A stretch of DNA of 64,000 nucleotides from Gonocerus acuteangulatus (taxonomy: Eukaryota; Arthropoda; Insecta; Hemiptera; Coreidae): assembly GCA_946811695.1 (NCBI GenBank), contig OX328123.1, positions 39,218,054 to 39,282,053 on the forward strand. Reading direction: 5' to 3'. A program made the translations under genes and the position numbers. Below, one piece after another: positions 54,901 to 56,349 of the stretch (the stretch's first letter is position 1; every line of letters begins with the position of its first letter). The notes below the pieces were generated by a model that had not been told where the DNA came from, made no database searches, and worked only from the letters and a program-made list of their open reading frames with translations.

Positions 54901-55382
54901 CCTTTTTCGAAATATTAAGGAAAGTATACAAAGTTACCAAAATTGTTTATGTCTGTTAATGAAATATTTTATTCTAACCCTTCCTTAACTCCAAACGTAA
55001 CAAAAATTTCAACATATTAGTTTTAATGAAAGTAGAACATGCAGAAAATGTTTCAACTGAATCCATTGATTCTAAGTACCCAAACCAAAAACGGTATTCA
55101 AAAACTATTTTTCCAATTTTCTCGAAAACGGTTAAAGCTATCGCATTGAAAATGGTTTCATTCGTTTTCCTAGCCCAAGAAGCCTATAAAACGAGTACTT
55201 AAAAGCTTATGAACTCAAAAACGTAAGAGTTACGATTTTTTTTGCGCGAATTTCGCCCCAAACGCCATCTTCCAGTGGGCGGATTCTGCTGGTTAACGAA
55301 CTTGACCTTTCAAATTGGAAGACGGATTGTACCAAATTTCATCACAATCGGACCATTAGGGAAGCCAGAAATGAGCGAACAG

Positions 55383-55459
<77 letters not shown>

Positions 55460-56043
55460 CACACAAATTTGAACCACCGTTATTTTCGGTCTCTAGGGGT
55501 TCTGAAACGCGAAATTTTCTAGTCGGCACTTCCGGATTGTTTCATTGCATCAACCTTATAAGCGGGGTTCCTCCCTATGGGGGAGGGAGAAACCGCGCTA
55601 AAACCTGGGAAGAAGAATTTATGACCCACAGTAAAAAAAACCCTTGGCACGGAGTGTTAAGTGCTCACGCCTTAACTCTCACGGCCACCGGGCCTCTAAA
55701 ATTTATTTTTATTTATATGATTTATATTAATGAATTTGAGTATCTAAAATTAGTAACATTTAGAATTTTGTTTGCTTAAGCATCTTAAAAACATAATAAC
55801 TTTAAATCTGTGGAAATTACTCTAACTTTCAAGGAGGAATATGACTTACAACTAATATCTTTTTAACCCATTATCACAAAGGAATGCTGTGAAATTACCT
55901 TTTATTGTGAGGTAGAAGTTGCGAATCTTTGAGCCAACTTATGGCAGCCGGGGGAGTCGACTCAATCGAACAGGTCAGTCGTATTACATCACCTTCACTC
56001 ACATTCTTCGATTCTGGTGACAATTTAAATTCATGCGGGAGAA
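4894..56043 (-). CDS. Prtg-like: Protogenin/IGDCC4-like Ig-FN3 transmembrane receptor, multi-exon gene, 5' end outside window
   Basis: This is the whole gene, spliced from 19 exons listed separately. The exon lengths sum to 2711 nt, which gives 902 complete residues plus a stop, and every exon-exon phase is compatible. The domain order is Ig, Ig, Ig, five FN3 domains, a short stalk, one membrane segment and a tail of about 100 residues. In the DCC-like family, protogenin and IGDCC4 have four Ig and five FN3 domains, DCC/neogenin six FN3 and IGDCC3 two. The five FN3 domains and the sequence of the first visible Ig domain, which resembles Ig2 of this family, point to protogenin/IGDCC4 with Ig1 and the signal peptide upstream. 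Such proteins are cell-surface adhesion or guidance receptors in developing epithelia and neurons; that role is inferred from the family. No kinase or phosphatase domain is visible. Introns hold nearly all the transposons of the window. The last exon is uncertain. Confidence 0.85.
5368..5420. repeat. Poly(A) tract
   Basis: About 50 bp of A within the intron downstream of the acidic cytoplasmic exon. No SINE or LINE body is recognisable on its 5' side. Confidence 0.9.
5693..5786 (-). CDS. Exon 18 in window: acidic cytoplasmic segment
   Basis: A 94-nt candidate exon, acceptor TTATAG, donor ACAG|GTTAAT, in phase 0 with the preceding exon. It encodes an acidic segment with [16 protein letters not shown] and TTVDLS. 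It stands out as GC-richer than the very AT-rich surroundings. I have no domain for it; the support is splice sites, phase and composition. Confidence 0.7.
6089..6849 (+). mobile_element. Tigger/pogo-type DNA transposon relic
   Basis: The ends are imperfect inverted repeats, CAGTAAAATCTTGTTAGCCC against CATTAAAACCTCGTTTACCC. The left side is preceded by TA. Inside, plus-strand bases around 6340-6450 translate to [20 protein letters not shown] followed by SSTVS, the helix-turn-helix region of Tigger-like transposases. The rest of the transposase is missing or unreadable, so this is a 760-bp deletion derivative. Confidence 0.7.
6895..7330 (+). pseudogene. C-terminal fragment of a non-LTR retrotransposon reverse transcriptase
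   Basis: The frame from 6898 encodes [20 protein letters not shown] and then [22 protein letters not shown], and after an in-frame TAG continues with [17 protein letters not shown] and [13 protein letters not shown]. The order W.LT..LLVWERR, RKI.G, GH.ERM and GGKRRRGRPR is the usual end of endonuclease/RT proteins of non-LTR elements. At least two stops are present, so it is dead. It lies immediately right of the Tigger relic. Confidence 0.75.
7341..9893. other. Intronic stretch, no recognised gene
   Basis: AT-rich intron sequence between the cytoplasmic-tail exons. I see no coding region, tRNA or complete transposon. A segment near 8220-8330 is less AT-rich and contains CTTCGATTCCCGCAC, which recalls a tRNA B box, but no matching A box is visible. 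Confidence 0.4.
9894..9992 (-). CDS. Exon 17 in window: cytoplasmic tail
   Basis: A 99-nt exon of exactly 33 codons between acceptor GGACAG and donor CAG|GTATAT. It encodes a polar stretch rich in Asn and Gly, with [20 protein letters not shown]. Phase 0 at both ends fits the transmembrane exon. The intron between them is 6.7 kb and holds most of the left-side transposons. Confidence 0.8.
9993..11388. other. Intronic stretch, no recognised gene
   Basis: Intron left of the Tigger-type MITE. The part 10590-10990 has near-balanced base composition and a 70-codon open frame on the minus strand, but no splice logic or family match that I can see. Confidence 0.4.
11389..11790. mobile_element. MITE with pogo/Tigger-like ends, copy 1
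   Basis: A 402-bp element with inverted ends CAGTAGACTCCC and its complement GGGTCTACTG, flanked by TA on both sides (11387-11388 and 11791-11792). There is no transposase. Left-end text such as CCTTATCTGGCG and GAGAGGATTGAGTGACGGATC-like segments recur at 43026. Confidence 0.8.
12172..12409 (+). mobile_element. tRNA(Leu/Ser)-like SINE, family 1, with 55-bp poly(A) tail
   Basis: The head CCCGGTGGCCGTGAG matches a class II tRNA A box and GGTTCGATTCCC is a B box. The tRNA-unrelated body contains GCATCAGCCCTATCCTGGC and AACCTATAGATAACC, shared by the other copies. The run of A at 12355-12409 is the tail. Confidence 0.85.
12410..14268. other. Intronic stretch, no recognised gene
   Basis: AT-rich intron without a coding region or a recognised repeat family, lying between a SINE and a deletion derivative of a transposon-like gene. 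Confidence 0.4.
14269..14620 (+). pseudogene. Internally deleted copy of the transposon-like gene seen at 25.5-27.3 kb
   Basis: The open frame from 14269 starts [20 protein letters not shown], parallel to the start of the 25528 protein ([18 protein letters not shown]), and ends in a [15 protein letters not shown] segment. After a stop, the same reading continues with [20 protein letters not shown] and [13 protein letters not shown], parallel to [20 protein letters not shown] near the end of the 26279 reading. The whole middle, about 440 codons, is missing, so this is a deletion derivative with both protein ends kept. Confidence 0.7.
14647..14815 (+). mobile_element. SINE family 1, 5'-truncated
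   Basis: It starts in the variable-arm region (CTCCGTGCCAAGGGTCATGG) and keeps the B box, the ATCAGCCCTATCCTGGC body and the 3' end GGACGTTAAAATTTAAATAA. It directly follows the deleted transposon copy. Confidence 0.8.
14974..15082 (+). mobile_element. tRNA-like SINE, family 2, short form
   Basis: A box CCGTGGTCTAATGGCTCACG and B box GGGTTCAAGTCCC are followed by GGAATTTTTTCATCTCACGG and a poly(A) tail at 15066-15082. A longer copy at 56673 continues with extra body, so this one has an internal or 3' deletion. Confidence 0.75.
15223..16505 (-). mobile_element. Tigger/pogo DNA transposon, 1283 bp, decayed
   Basis: Inverted ends CAGTGAAACCTC and GAGGTTTCACTG are flanked by TA duplications at 15221-15222 and 16506-16507. 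Subterminal TGTCCGTTATTGGGAGGTG repeats follow. Minus-strand reading gives a broken DDE transposase: [10 protein letters not shown] (first catalytic Asp) near 15860-15895, and an open frame 15273-15587 with MDNTTYHP (second Asp) and [20 protein letters not shown], typical of the Tigger/jerky group. Frameshifts and stops are scattered between these parts. Confidence 0.85.
15273..15587 (-). pseudogene. Tigger-like DDE transposase, C-terminal part
   Basis: The 104-residue open frame contains the second catalytic Asp in MDNTTYHP, then [18 protein letters not shown] and [12 protein letters not shown], a signature of pogo/Tigger transposases and of host genes derived from them. The upstream part is broken, and the element ends are decayed only slightly. 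Confidence 0.75.
16731..16870 (-). CDS. Exon 16 in window: transmembrane segment and start of cytoplasmic tail
   Basis: A 140-nt exon, acceptor TTTTAG, donor AAG|GTAATA. It encodes [20 protein letters not shown], a single hydrophobic helix, then a basic stop-transfer stretch (FKKKYLK) and a polar cytoplasmic segment. The first part of a longer open frame here, before residue G, is intron. Confidence 0.95.
18051..18222 (-). CDS. Exon 15 in window: second half of FN3-5 and stalk
   Basis: A 172-nt exon, acceptor CCCCAG, donor TGG|GTAAGT. It encodes [20 protein letters not shown], the FN3 E-F signature, followed by a polar stalk of about 30 residues leading to the membrane segment. It ends in phase 1. 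Confidence 0.95.
18473..18682 (+). mobile_element. SINE family 1, full-length copy
   Basis: The best-preserved copy: A box GGTAGCCGTGAGGGTTAAGG, variable-arm-like GAGCTCTTAACACTCCGTG, B box GGTTCGATTCCC, then the shared body and GGACGTTAAAATTTAAATAA at the end. The variable arm and A box suggest derivation from a class II tRNA (Leu or Ser). Confidence 0.88.
19214..19392 (-). CDS. Exon 14 in window: first half of FN3-5
   Basis: A 179-nt exon, acceptor CCGCAG, donor TTG|GTACGA. It encodes [20 protein letters not shown] and [11 protein letters not shown], strands A to C' of the fifth FN3 domain. It ends in phase 0. Confidence 0.94.
19822..19857 (-). ncRNA. Hammerhead-ribozyme-like motif
   Basis: On the minus strand CTGAAGA is followed by GGCTG, a short loop, CAGCC and GAAACGTC. 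This has the conserved CUGANGA and GAAA boxes and a five-pair stem II; one extra A precedes the stem. The ACGT after GAA is self-complementary, as in minimal hammerheads of Penelope elements that act as dimers. The flanking text, with GATTCAGCTAGGAG, matches the arms at 44.8 and 47.1 kb. Confidence 0.45.
20051..20090 (+). repeat. CTAGCTGACCCGG terminal motif
   Basis: ACTAGCTGACCCGGCAAACT matches the left end of the 57.72-kb palindromic element. Only this end is present; the matching right end was not found downstream. Confidence 0.4.
20526..20743 (-). repeat. Left part of an interrupted repeat carrying a SINE family 1 head
   Basis: 20526-20560 is a reversed family 1 SINE head (CACGGCCACCGGG). 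20561-20743 is homologous to 56530-56905 on the other strand, apart from a SINE family 2 inserted in that copy. The repeat continues at 22891 after two Helentron-like copies, so it is interrupted here. Confidence 0.7.
20744..21813 (+). mobile_element. Helentron-like non-autonomous element, family H1, copy A
   Basis: It begins AAAGTCCGTCACGCAGG, soon followed by CTAAGCATTTTCCTC, and ends with the hairpin ACTTTCCTTCGGAGGAAAGT and GCTAAA. Several internal units of about 130 bp share CCGATTTAGTTTATTTTTA and CGAGTTTCGTCGAAATA-like text with runs of C. A (TA)n tract at 21645-21689 lies between the units and the 3' block. It has no coding capacity; short open frames inside are not genes. The organisation is like Drosophila DINE-1/Helentron derivatives. 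Confidence 0.75.
21814..22890 (+). mobile_element. Helentron-like element, family H1, copy B, tandem with copy A
   Basis: Starts directly after the GTGCTAAA end of copy A with AAGTCCGTCACGCAGG and ends with the same hairpin at 22863-22890. It holds the full CTAAGCACTTTCCTC subterminal motif, complementary to the 3' hairpin arm. (TA)n is at 22708-22767. The head-to-tail junction without spacer is seen directly. Confidence 0.8.
22891..23090 (+). repeat. Right part of the interrupted repeat
   Basis: Continues the repeat broken at 20743. The text AGACTTTTTCAGGCAATT, GTAAGAACCATCCTCGTACT and GAGATTTGCACTTAGCAACA is found uninterrupted on the other strand at 56380-56530. Confidence 0.7.
23236..24010 (+). 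mobile_element. Helentron-like element, family H1, copy C
   Basis: Starts AAAGTCCATCACACAGGAGC with TAACTAAGAACTTTCCTCAG and ends with TTTCCTTCGGAGGGAAGTGC then TAAAA. (TA)n is at 23826-23886. The internal units are fewer and more diverged than in copies A and B. The 3' hairpin has one mismatch. Confidence 0.75.
24104..24234 (-). CDS. Exon 13 in window: second half of FN3-4
   Basis: A 131-nt exon, acceptor TTGCAG, donor ATG|GTAAGT. It encodes [20 protein letters not shown], the FN3 E-F signature, and then a cysteine-containing G strand. It ends in phase 1. A Helentron-like insertion ends about 95 bp downstream of this exon, at 24010. Confidence 0.93.
24506..24595 (-). CDS. Exon 12 in window: FN3-4, strands B to C'
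   Basis: A 90-nt exon, acceptor TTGTAG, donor CGT|GTAAGT. It encodes [20 protein letters not shown], with the FN3 tryptophan and proline run. A one-base carry-in and two-base carry-out fit both neighbours exactly. Confidence 0.9.
24968..25009 (-). mobile_element. SINE family 2, 3'-end fragment
   Basis: Poly(T) followed by ACGGCGCATCTACAACTTGG and CCATTAGCGCC is the reversed 3' tail of the family 2 SINE at 56673. Only the last 35 bp or so of the body plus the tail are present. Confidence 0.75.
25528..27268 (+). pseudogene. Transposon-like multi-copy gene of unknown mechanism, one stop and one frameshift
   Basis: Two open frames, 25528-26130 (200 residues) and 26279-27268 (329 residues), are one gene. 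Past the TAG at 26128 the same frame reads [11 protein letters not shown], and after a shift near 26165-26175 the reading continues [20 protein letters not shown] into the second frame. The N-terminal part has cysteine pairs (FICG, CHSCEEK, DCYFCNC), suggesting a zinc-binding domain. The second has [16 protein letters not shown] and [12 protein letters not shown], in which spaced acidic residues could be an RNase H-like core; this is a guess. I recall the family as repeated many times in arthropod and cnidarian genomes and always annotated as uncharacterised. Element ends were not found. Confidence 0.7.
27855..28005 (-). CDS. Exon 11 in window: end of FN3-3, start of FN3-4
   Basis: A 151-nt exon, acceptor AACAG, donor AAG|GTGATG. 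It encodes [20 protein letters not shown], the FN3 E-F strands, and then [16 protein letters not shown], the start of the next domain. It ends in phase 2. Confidence 0.92.
28564..29316 (+). repeat. LTR-like repeat, copy 1, between (TA)n tracts
   Basis: From the (TA)n at 28564-28609 the repeat runs GTAATGATATTTTACATTAC, then a GTTCAGTCT/AAGATACAGT-rich part at 28790-29010, then CTGGACTCGAACCCGAACCC, and TTGGCTCCTAACGTAGAGGC at 29193-29212. The last piece resembles a tRNA-Lys primer-binding site (TGGCGCCCAACGTGGGGC), so the preceding 550 bp could be an LTR. A second copy is at 41146-41883. No retroviral-type genes are attached. Classical TG...CA ends were not identified. Confidence 0.45.
29322..29391. 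repeat. (TA)n tract at the Penelope element's left edge
   Basis: About 70 bp of TA join the LTR-like repeat on the left to the reversed Penelope terminal repeat on the right. Open frames over it encode only IY repeats. Confidence 0.9.
29474..29502 (-). ncRNA. Hammerhead-ribozyme-like motif in the inverted Penelope copy (degraded)
   Basis: Minus-strand CTGAAGA and GAAATATT boxes are kept, but the stem between them (GTCAG...CCCGAT) no longer pairs well. The right-hand copy at 31242 has the intact stem. Confidence 0.3.
29602..29832 (-). pseudogene. Penelope C-terminal fragment in the inverted copy
   Basis: The minus-strand frame encodes [20 protein letters not shown] and [20 protein letters not shown], the protein end after the GIY-YIG domain. 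The same sequence with a frameshift is at 30910-31080 on the plus strand, so this copy preserves the original reading better. Confidence 0.75.
29973..30407 (+). pseudogene. Penelope reverse transcriptase, C-terminal half
   Basis: The frame contains [18 protein letters not shown] (motif B), [11 protein letters not shown] (the YVDD catalytic motif C) and [10 protein letters not shown], followed by [18 protein letters not shown], all in the order of Penelope-like RTs. The upstream part with the first catalytic motifs is cut off at the inverted junction near 29880. It ends at TAG 30405-30407. Confidence 0.9.
30409..30936 (+). pseudogene. Penelope linker and GIY-YIG endonuclease domain
   Basis: Continues the RT in a shifted frame. 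[20 protein letters not shown] and [11 protein letters not shown] form the linker; [20 protein letters not shown] is the GIY-YIG core in its Penelope form, followed by RIGQH. The stop at 30934 is a frameshift effect: the inverted copy shows the reading originally went on as [10 protein letters not shown]. Confidence 0.9.
31242..31275 (+). ncRNA. Hammerhead-ribozyme-like motif in the Penelope 3' region
   Basis: CTGAAGA, then GTCGG, loop AGATGAAC, CCGAC and GAAATATT. The conserved boxes and a five-pair stem II are intact, with one extra A before the stem. The palindromic ATAT would form the short stem III in a dimer. It lies 50 bp from the element's 3' edge, where such ribozymes occur in Penelope-like elements. 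Confidence 0.5.
31329..31399. repeat. (TA)n tract at the Penelope element's right edge
   Basis: Follows AACAAACA at the 3' end of the element. Together with 29322-29391 it brackets the whole insertion. Confidence 0.9.
32037..32169 (-). CDS. Exon 10 in window: FN3-3, middle part
   Basis: A 133-nt exon, acceptor TTTTAG after a T-rich tract, donor TTG|GTAAGA. It begins with [20 protein letters not shown], which supplies the conserved FN3 tryptophan and strand C right after the previous exon's AIR. It ends in phase 1. Confidence 0.92.
32542..33955. mobile_element. Harbinger-type non-autonomous transposon with internal foldback
   Basis: Inverted ends AGCCTAGTACACACTG and CAGTGTGTACTAGGCT are flanked by TAA on both sides (32539-32541 and 33956-33958), the 3-bp TWA duplication of PIF/Harbinger elements. 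Subterminal parts share CATTGTTGCGC. No transposase is seen. A palindrome at about 32891-33231 sits inside as a separate insertion or duplication. Confidence 0.75.
32891..33231. repeat. Near-perfect palindrome with arms of about 168 bp
   Basis: Left arm 32891-33058 and right arm about 33064-33231 are reverse complements around the six-base centre GTTAAA. The outer edges read AAGGTTTTTATGACAACCCT and the complement. The text ATATACACCC.TG.TAATAGG also appears at 33390-33410. Confidence 0.85.
34290..34346. repeat. (TA)n within an imperfect palindrome
   Basis: TATCAAAATGTTATATATA on the left and TATATAACATTTTGATA on the right make a symmetric unit around the TA tract. It lies just downstream of the FN3-2/FN3-3 exon. 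Confidence 0.85.
34398..34570 (-). CDS. Exon 9 in window: second half of FN3-2, start of FN3-3
   Basis: A 173-nt exon, acceptor TTCTAG, donor AGG|GTAAGT. It encodes [19 protein letters not shown], the E-F signature of FN3-2, then begins FN3-3 with [14 protein letters not shown]. It ends in phase 0. A (TA)n tract lies just downstream in the intron at 34290-34346. Confidence 0.93.
35041..36447 (+). mobile_element. hAT-type DNA transposon relic with perfect 8-bp target duplication
   Basis: CATGTGGA is repeated exactly at 35033-35040 and 36448-36455. The ends are imperfect inverted repeats: CAGTGATGTGGGG on the left and, reversed, CGGTGTTGTAAAA on the right. Subterminal GGGTAAATACCC-type repeats occur at both ends. 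Inside, plus-strand pieces such as [13 protein letters not shown] near 35780 recall hAT transposase, but most of it is unreadable. A 48-bp SINE fragment is nested at 35435-35482. Confidence 0.8.
35435..35482 (-). mobile_element. Ultra-short SINE family 2 insertion with 12-bp target duplication
   Basis: Poly(T) then CACGGCGCATCTACAACTTG and GCCATTAGCGCC, the reversed 3' end of the family 2 SINE. It is flanked by exact copies of CCTTGTTAATAG at 35423-35434 and 35483-35494. The body is only about 30 bp, showing extreme 5' truncation on insertion. Confidence 0.85.
36889..37080 (-). CDS. Exon 8 in window: first half of FN3-2
   Basis: A 192-nt exon, acceptor TTTTAG, donor CTG|GTAAGA. It carries [20 protein letters not shown] followed by YKVQWKR, a typical FN3 strand B to C pattern with the conserved tryptophan and the PPP motif. 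It starts and ends in phase 1. Confidence 0.95.
37340..37668. mobile_element. Foldback MITE with GGCCCGGTACACACTGAAG ends
   Basis: The two ends are long inverted repeats: GGTACACACTGAAGAAACTG near 37346 and CAGTTTCTTCAGTGTGCACC near 37645, with ATAGATAGAAAACC/GGTTTTCTATCTAT further in. Repeats of TTTCATGAAA-type text fill the centre. No coding capacity. The target duplication is unclear. Confidence 0.7.
38230..38760 (-). pseudogene. mariner-like transposase relic
   Basis: Minus-strand pieces in order: [31 protein letters not shown], then [16 protein letters not shown], and [26 protein letters not shown] is the first catalytic motif of mariner transposases and R.PHSL the linker before it. Stops and frame changes separate the pieces, and the region after the first catalytic Asp fades out near 38230. 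Confidence 0.7.
38997..40046 (+). mobile_element. Helentron-like element, family H2, copy E (3' truncated)
   Basis: Starts AAAAAGTCCGACTCGCAGG with TTAGCGCGGTTCC and follows the body shared with 54.0 and 60.9 kb (CCCAAGAAGCCTATAAAACG, CGCCATCTTTCAGTGGGCGG) until GACCTTTCAAATTGGA. It then stops before the (TA)n tract and 3' hairpin. Confidence 0.75.
41146..41883 (+). repeat. LTR-like repeat, copy 2
   Basis: Same organisation as 28564-29316: (TA)n at 41146-41191, GTAATGATATTTTACATTAC, GATACAGGTAGCATTGGATA, CTGGACTCGAACCCGACCCC and the primer-site-like GCTCCTAACGTGGAGGC at 41820-41836. It has an insertion of about 120 bp after TTTAAAAGTTTTAAA and a shorter cagt-rich part. Confidence 0.45.
41883..42087 (+). 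mobile_element. Helentron-like element, family H2, 3' end only (copy H)
   Basis: The (TA)n tract at 41883-41945 is followed by the H2 3' block: TTCTGAAACGCGAAATTTTC, AGTCGGCACTTCCGG, then the hairpin GGTTCCTCCC...GGGAGGAACC and GTGCTAA. The 5' part is absent; the LTR-like repeat is on the other side of the TA tract. Confidence 0.8.
42320..42472 (-). CDS. Exon 7 in window: second half of FN3-1
   Basis: A 153-nt exon, acceptor TTTCAG, donor CTG|GTATTT. It encodes [20 protein letters not shown], the L.P.T.Y.F.VR signature of FN3 strands E and F. It starts and ends in phase 1, as is usual at FN3 exon borders. A longer open frame over the same bases in another phase is not coding. Confidence 0.93.
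42613..42858 (-). CDS. Exon 6 in window: end of Ig4 and first half of FN3-1
   Basis: A 246-nt exon with acceptor CTACAG and donor ACAG|GTAATA. The first part closes Ig4 with [18 protein letters not shown], including the second cysteine. After a short linker an FN3 domain begins: [20 protein letters not shown], with the conserved tryptophan, and YSIHYFPT. The exon therefore joins the Ig and FN3 parts of the receptor. Confidence 0.95.
43026..43482. mobile_element. MITE with pogo/Tigger-like ends, copy 2 (right end lost)
   Basis: Starts CAGTAGACTCTCCCTTATCT after a TA and follows the copy at 11389, including GAGAGGATTGAGTGACGGAT. The right side stops at GATGCCAGATTAGG and lacks the final inverted end. 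Confidence 0.75.
43637..43989 (+). mobile_element. tRNA(Ile)-like SINE, family 3
   Basis: TAGCTCAGTGGTAGAGCAC is an A box, CTAATAA the anticodon loop (AAU), and GAGTTCAAACC the B box. A body of about 280 bp follows (CTTCTAGTGTCTTCGTTC, GACCACACTATCTCCCTAGT, CTGTTACGGGACTG), then a T-rich end. A reversed copy is at 60508-60850. Confidence 0.85.
44301..44460 (-). CDS. Exon 5 in window: first half of Ig4
   Basis: A 160-nt exon with acceptor TTACAG and donor ATG|GTTAGT. It encodes [10 protein letters not shown], then [20 protein letters not shown], the cysteine and tryptophan of a new I-set domain. It ends in phase 1, so the domain is completed in the exon at 42613-42858. Confidence 0.94.
44547..44689 (-). 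CDS. Exon 4 in window: second half of Ig3
   Basis: A 143-nt exon with acceptor TTTTAG and donor AAG|GTAAAG. It encodes [20 protein letters not shown], the end of an Ig domain including its second cysteine, then a threonine- and lysine-rich linker. It ends in phase 0. The intron to the next exon is only 86 nt. Confidence 0.92.
44773..45346 (+). repeat. Left arm of a Penelope-type inverted repeat
   Basis: This arm is the reverse complement of 45494-45729 plus 46790-47120. It begins with AAAGATGGAATGGTTGGGAT and ends with TAAATAAGGGGCATGG. The short centre, 45347-45493, is unique. No RT gene is present between the arms. Confidence 0.8.
44845..44879 (-). ncRNA. Hammerhead-ribozyme-like motif with core mutation
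   Basis: Same sequence as the intact motif at 47015 but the first box reads CTGACAA instead of CTGACGA. The conserved G would be lost, so a ribozyme here should be inactive. Confidence 0.4.
45731..46789 (-). mobile_element. Helentron-like element, family H1, copy D
   Basis: Reversed copy: it starts at the right with AAAGTCCGTCACGCAGG and ends at the left with the hairpin CTTTCCTTCGGAGGAAAGTG. (TA)n is at 45851-45946, and the internal C-rich units are all present. It is clean against the empty sequence in the other arm, with no target duplication. Confidence 0.85.
47015..47049 (+). ncRNA. Hammerhead-ribozyme-like motif, intact core
   Basis: CTGACGA, one A, GGCTA, loop ACAATGAG, TAGCC and GAAACGTC. 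Both conserved boxes and a five-pair stem II are present, and ACGT can pair with a second copy for stem III. It lies in the right arm of a Penelope-type inverted repeat. Confidence 0.5.
47268..47516 (+). other. Unidentified open frame of 82 codons
   Basis: After a T-rich tract ending CAG, the frame reads [36 protein letters not shown] and [20 protein letters not shown] to a TGA at 47514. The composition is protein-like and better balanced than the flanks. The T.K.ALN.FI pattern recalls the N-terminal helix of some tyrosine-recombinase-like transposons, but this is not a firm match. It could be a transposon or pseudogene exon. Confidence 0.3.
48091..48482. mobile_element. Tigger/pogo-type MITE
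   Basis: CAGTAGAATGCTGATTATCT at the left and the reversed CAATAAAACACTGTTTACCC at the right are imperfect inverted ends flanked by TA. TTTGGATAATTG-type repeats lie just inside each end. Confidence 0.65.
49032..49243 (-). CDS. Exon 3 in window: end of Ig2, linker and first half of Ig3
   Basis: A 212-nt exon with acceptor TTGCAG and donor CTG|GTATTA. It starts with the second cysteine of Ig2 ([10 protein letters not shown]), runs through a linker, then opens the next Ig domain with [15 protein letters not shown] (cysteine) and VIVWSF (core tryptophan). The exon ends in phase 1 and joins in frame to the exon at 44547-44689. Confidence 0.92.
49442..49475 (+). ncRNA. Hammerhead-ribozyme-like motif, two core mutations
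   Basis: CAGATGA in place of CTGATGA, a good stem GCTGGA...TCCAGC, then AAAACATT in place of GAAACATT. It appears to be a decayed member of the same class, without an attached Penelope gene. Confidence 0.3.
49569..51153 (+). mobile_element. Tc1-family DNA transposon, complete ends, dead transposase
   Basis: Inverted ends TAAACTAAACAGCAAAAAAA at both sides, then CGGTGCACC, with TA at 49567-49568 and 51154-51155. Total length 1585 bp, usual for Tc1 elements. A single transposase gene fills the middle on the plus strand. Confidence 0.93.
49863..50892 (+). pseudogene. Tc1 transposase (DD34E) with frameshifts and a stop
   Basis: Starts [20 protein letters not shown] with a paired-type helix-turn-helix and the GRPK hook. 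A small duplication of CTCGAATTG-type text near 50125-50150 shifts the frame; the right reading continues [13 protein letters not shown], meets TAA near 50195, and goes on. A second shift lies near 50405-50425. The catalytic residues are still there: [15 protein letters not shown] and [12 protein letters not shown], with 34 residues between the last Asp and Glu. The end is RRGITRY at 50892. Confidence 0.92.
52115..52183 (-). CDS. Exon 2 in window: second half of Ig2
   Basis: A 69-nt minus-strand exon between acceptor TTTCAG and donor AG|GTGAGT. It completes the domain begun in the previous exon with [16 protein letters not shown], the typical strand E-F region (L..D.G.Y) just before the second cysteine. 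It both begins and ends in frame with its neighbours. It is far too short for an ORF scan to report. Confidence 0.9.
52371..52406 (-). ncRNA. Hammerhead-ribozyme-like motif at the end of a Penelope relic
   Basis: Minus-strand CTGAGGA is followed by GGCTG, a loop, and TGGCAAAATGCC. The first box is intact and the second appears changed (AAAA for GAAA). Its place just after the protein end of a Penelope relic supports the assignment. Confidence 0.35.
52407..53150 (-). pseudogene. Penelope-like element relic: GIY-YIG and C-terminus
   Basis: On the minus strand, pieces read [40 protein letters not shown] and [20 protein letters not shown], then [17 protein letters not shown]. The order is that of the GIY-YIG domain and tail of Penelope elements and parallels 30750-31000. 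Several frameshifts occur. No RT is readable upstream. Confidence 0.75.
53540..54030 (+). pseudogene. Tc1-like transposase relic interrupted by a Helentron-like element
   Basis: Pieces [28 protein letters not shown], and [25 protein letters not shown] form the DNA-binding and first catalytic (FSDKSKFN) parts of a Tc1 transposase. The reading is cut at 54031 by H2 copy F and resumes at 55601 with PGKKNL*PTVKK, matching the WR..N..PG...PTVKHGG order of the family. Confidence 0.65.
54031..55600 (+). mobile_element. Helentron-like element, family H2, copy F (complete)
   Basis: Starts AAGTCCGATTCGCAGGAACT with TTAGCGCGGTTCC and ends GGTTCCTCCC...GGGAGAAACC then GCGCTAA. The 13-base TTAGCGCGGTTCC is the reverse complement of the 3' end GGAACCGCGCTAA of the family. 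(TA)n is at 55387-55452, preceded by CATCACAATCGGACCATTAG and GAGCGAACAGACAAA. A 343-bp unit is duplicated in tandem at 54397-55088. Confidence 0.85.
55637..55696 (-). mobile_element. SINE family 1 fragment, reversed
   Basis: CTTGGCACGGAGTGTTAAGT and CACGGCCACCGGGCCTC are the reversed tRNA-like head of family 1. It follows the H2 copy F in the Tc1 relic. Confidence 0.75.
55899..56043 (-). CDS. Exon 1 in window: first half of Ig2
   Basis: Minus-strand exon with acceptor TTTTTAG and donor AG|GTAA. It starts with two bases of a codon, so an upstream exon ending in phase 1 must exist beyond this point; I found none up to the window edge. It encodes the first half of an I-set Ig domain with [11 protein letters not shown], the first Ig cysteine, followed by the core tryptophan in [11 protein letters not shown]. 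The exon is 145 nt and ends in phase 2. Confidence 0.9.
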
Positions 56044-56349
56044 CTAAAAAGGAAAAAATATATTAAAATCTCATTCGACAAAATAAATAGACTTAATAGA
56101 TAAGAAGCTTAAAAAGTTATTTCAAATATCCTCGTATTTGGCAGCAAAGAAATATTAATTACTAAACCAAGAGAATTAAATCATTTATCTGGTTTACTGA
56201 ATTGGCATAGTATTAATAAATTTATTTATTTTCTTTCTTAAATTTGGAGTAAATGTTTCTTTCGTACATCTTCATATTTAAGTTGAACCAACAGTTAAAT
56301 TAAGATGAGCTTAATATCTGTCTTTAATAGATGAATCAAGAATTTCTCA

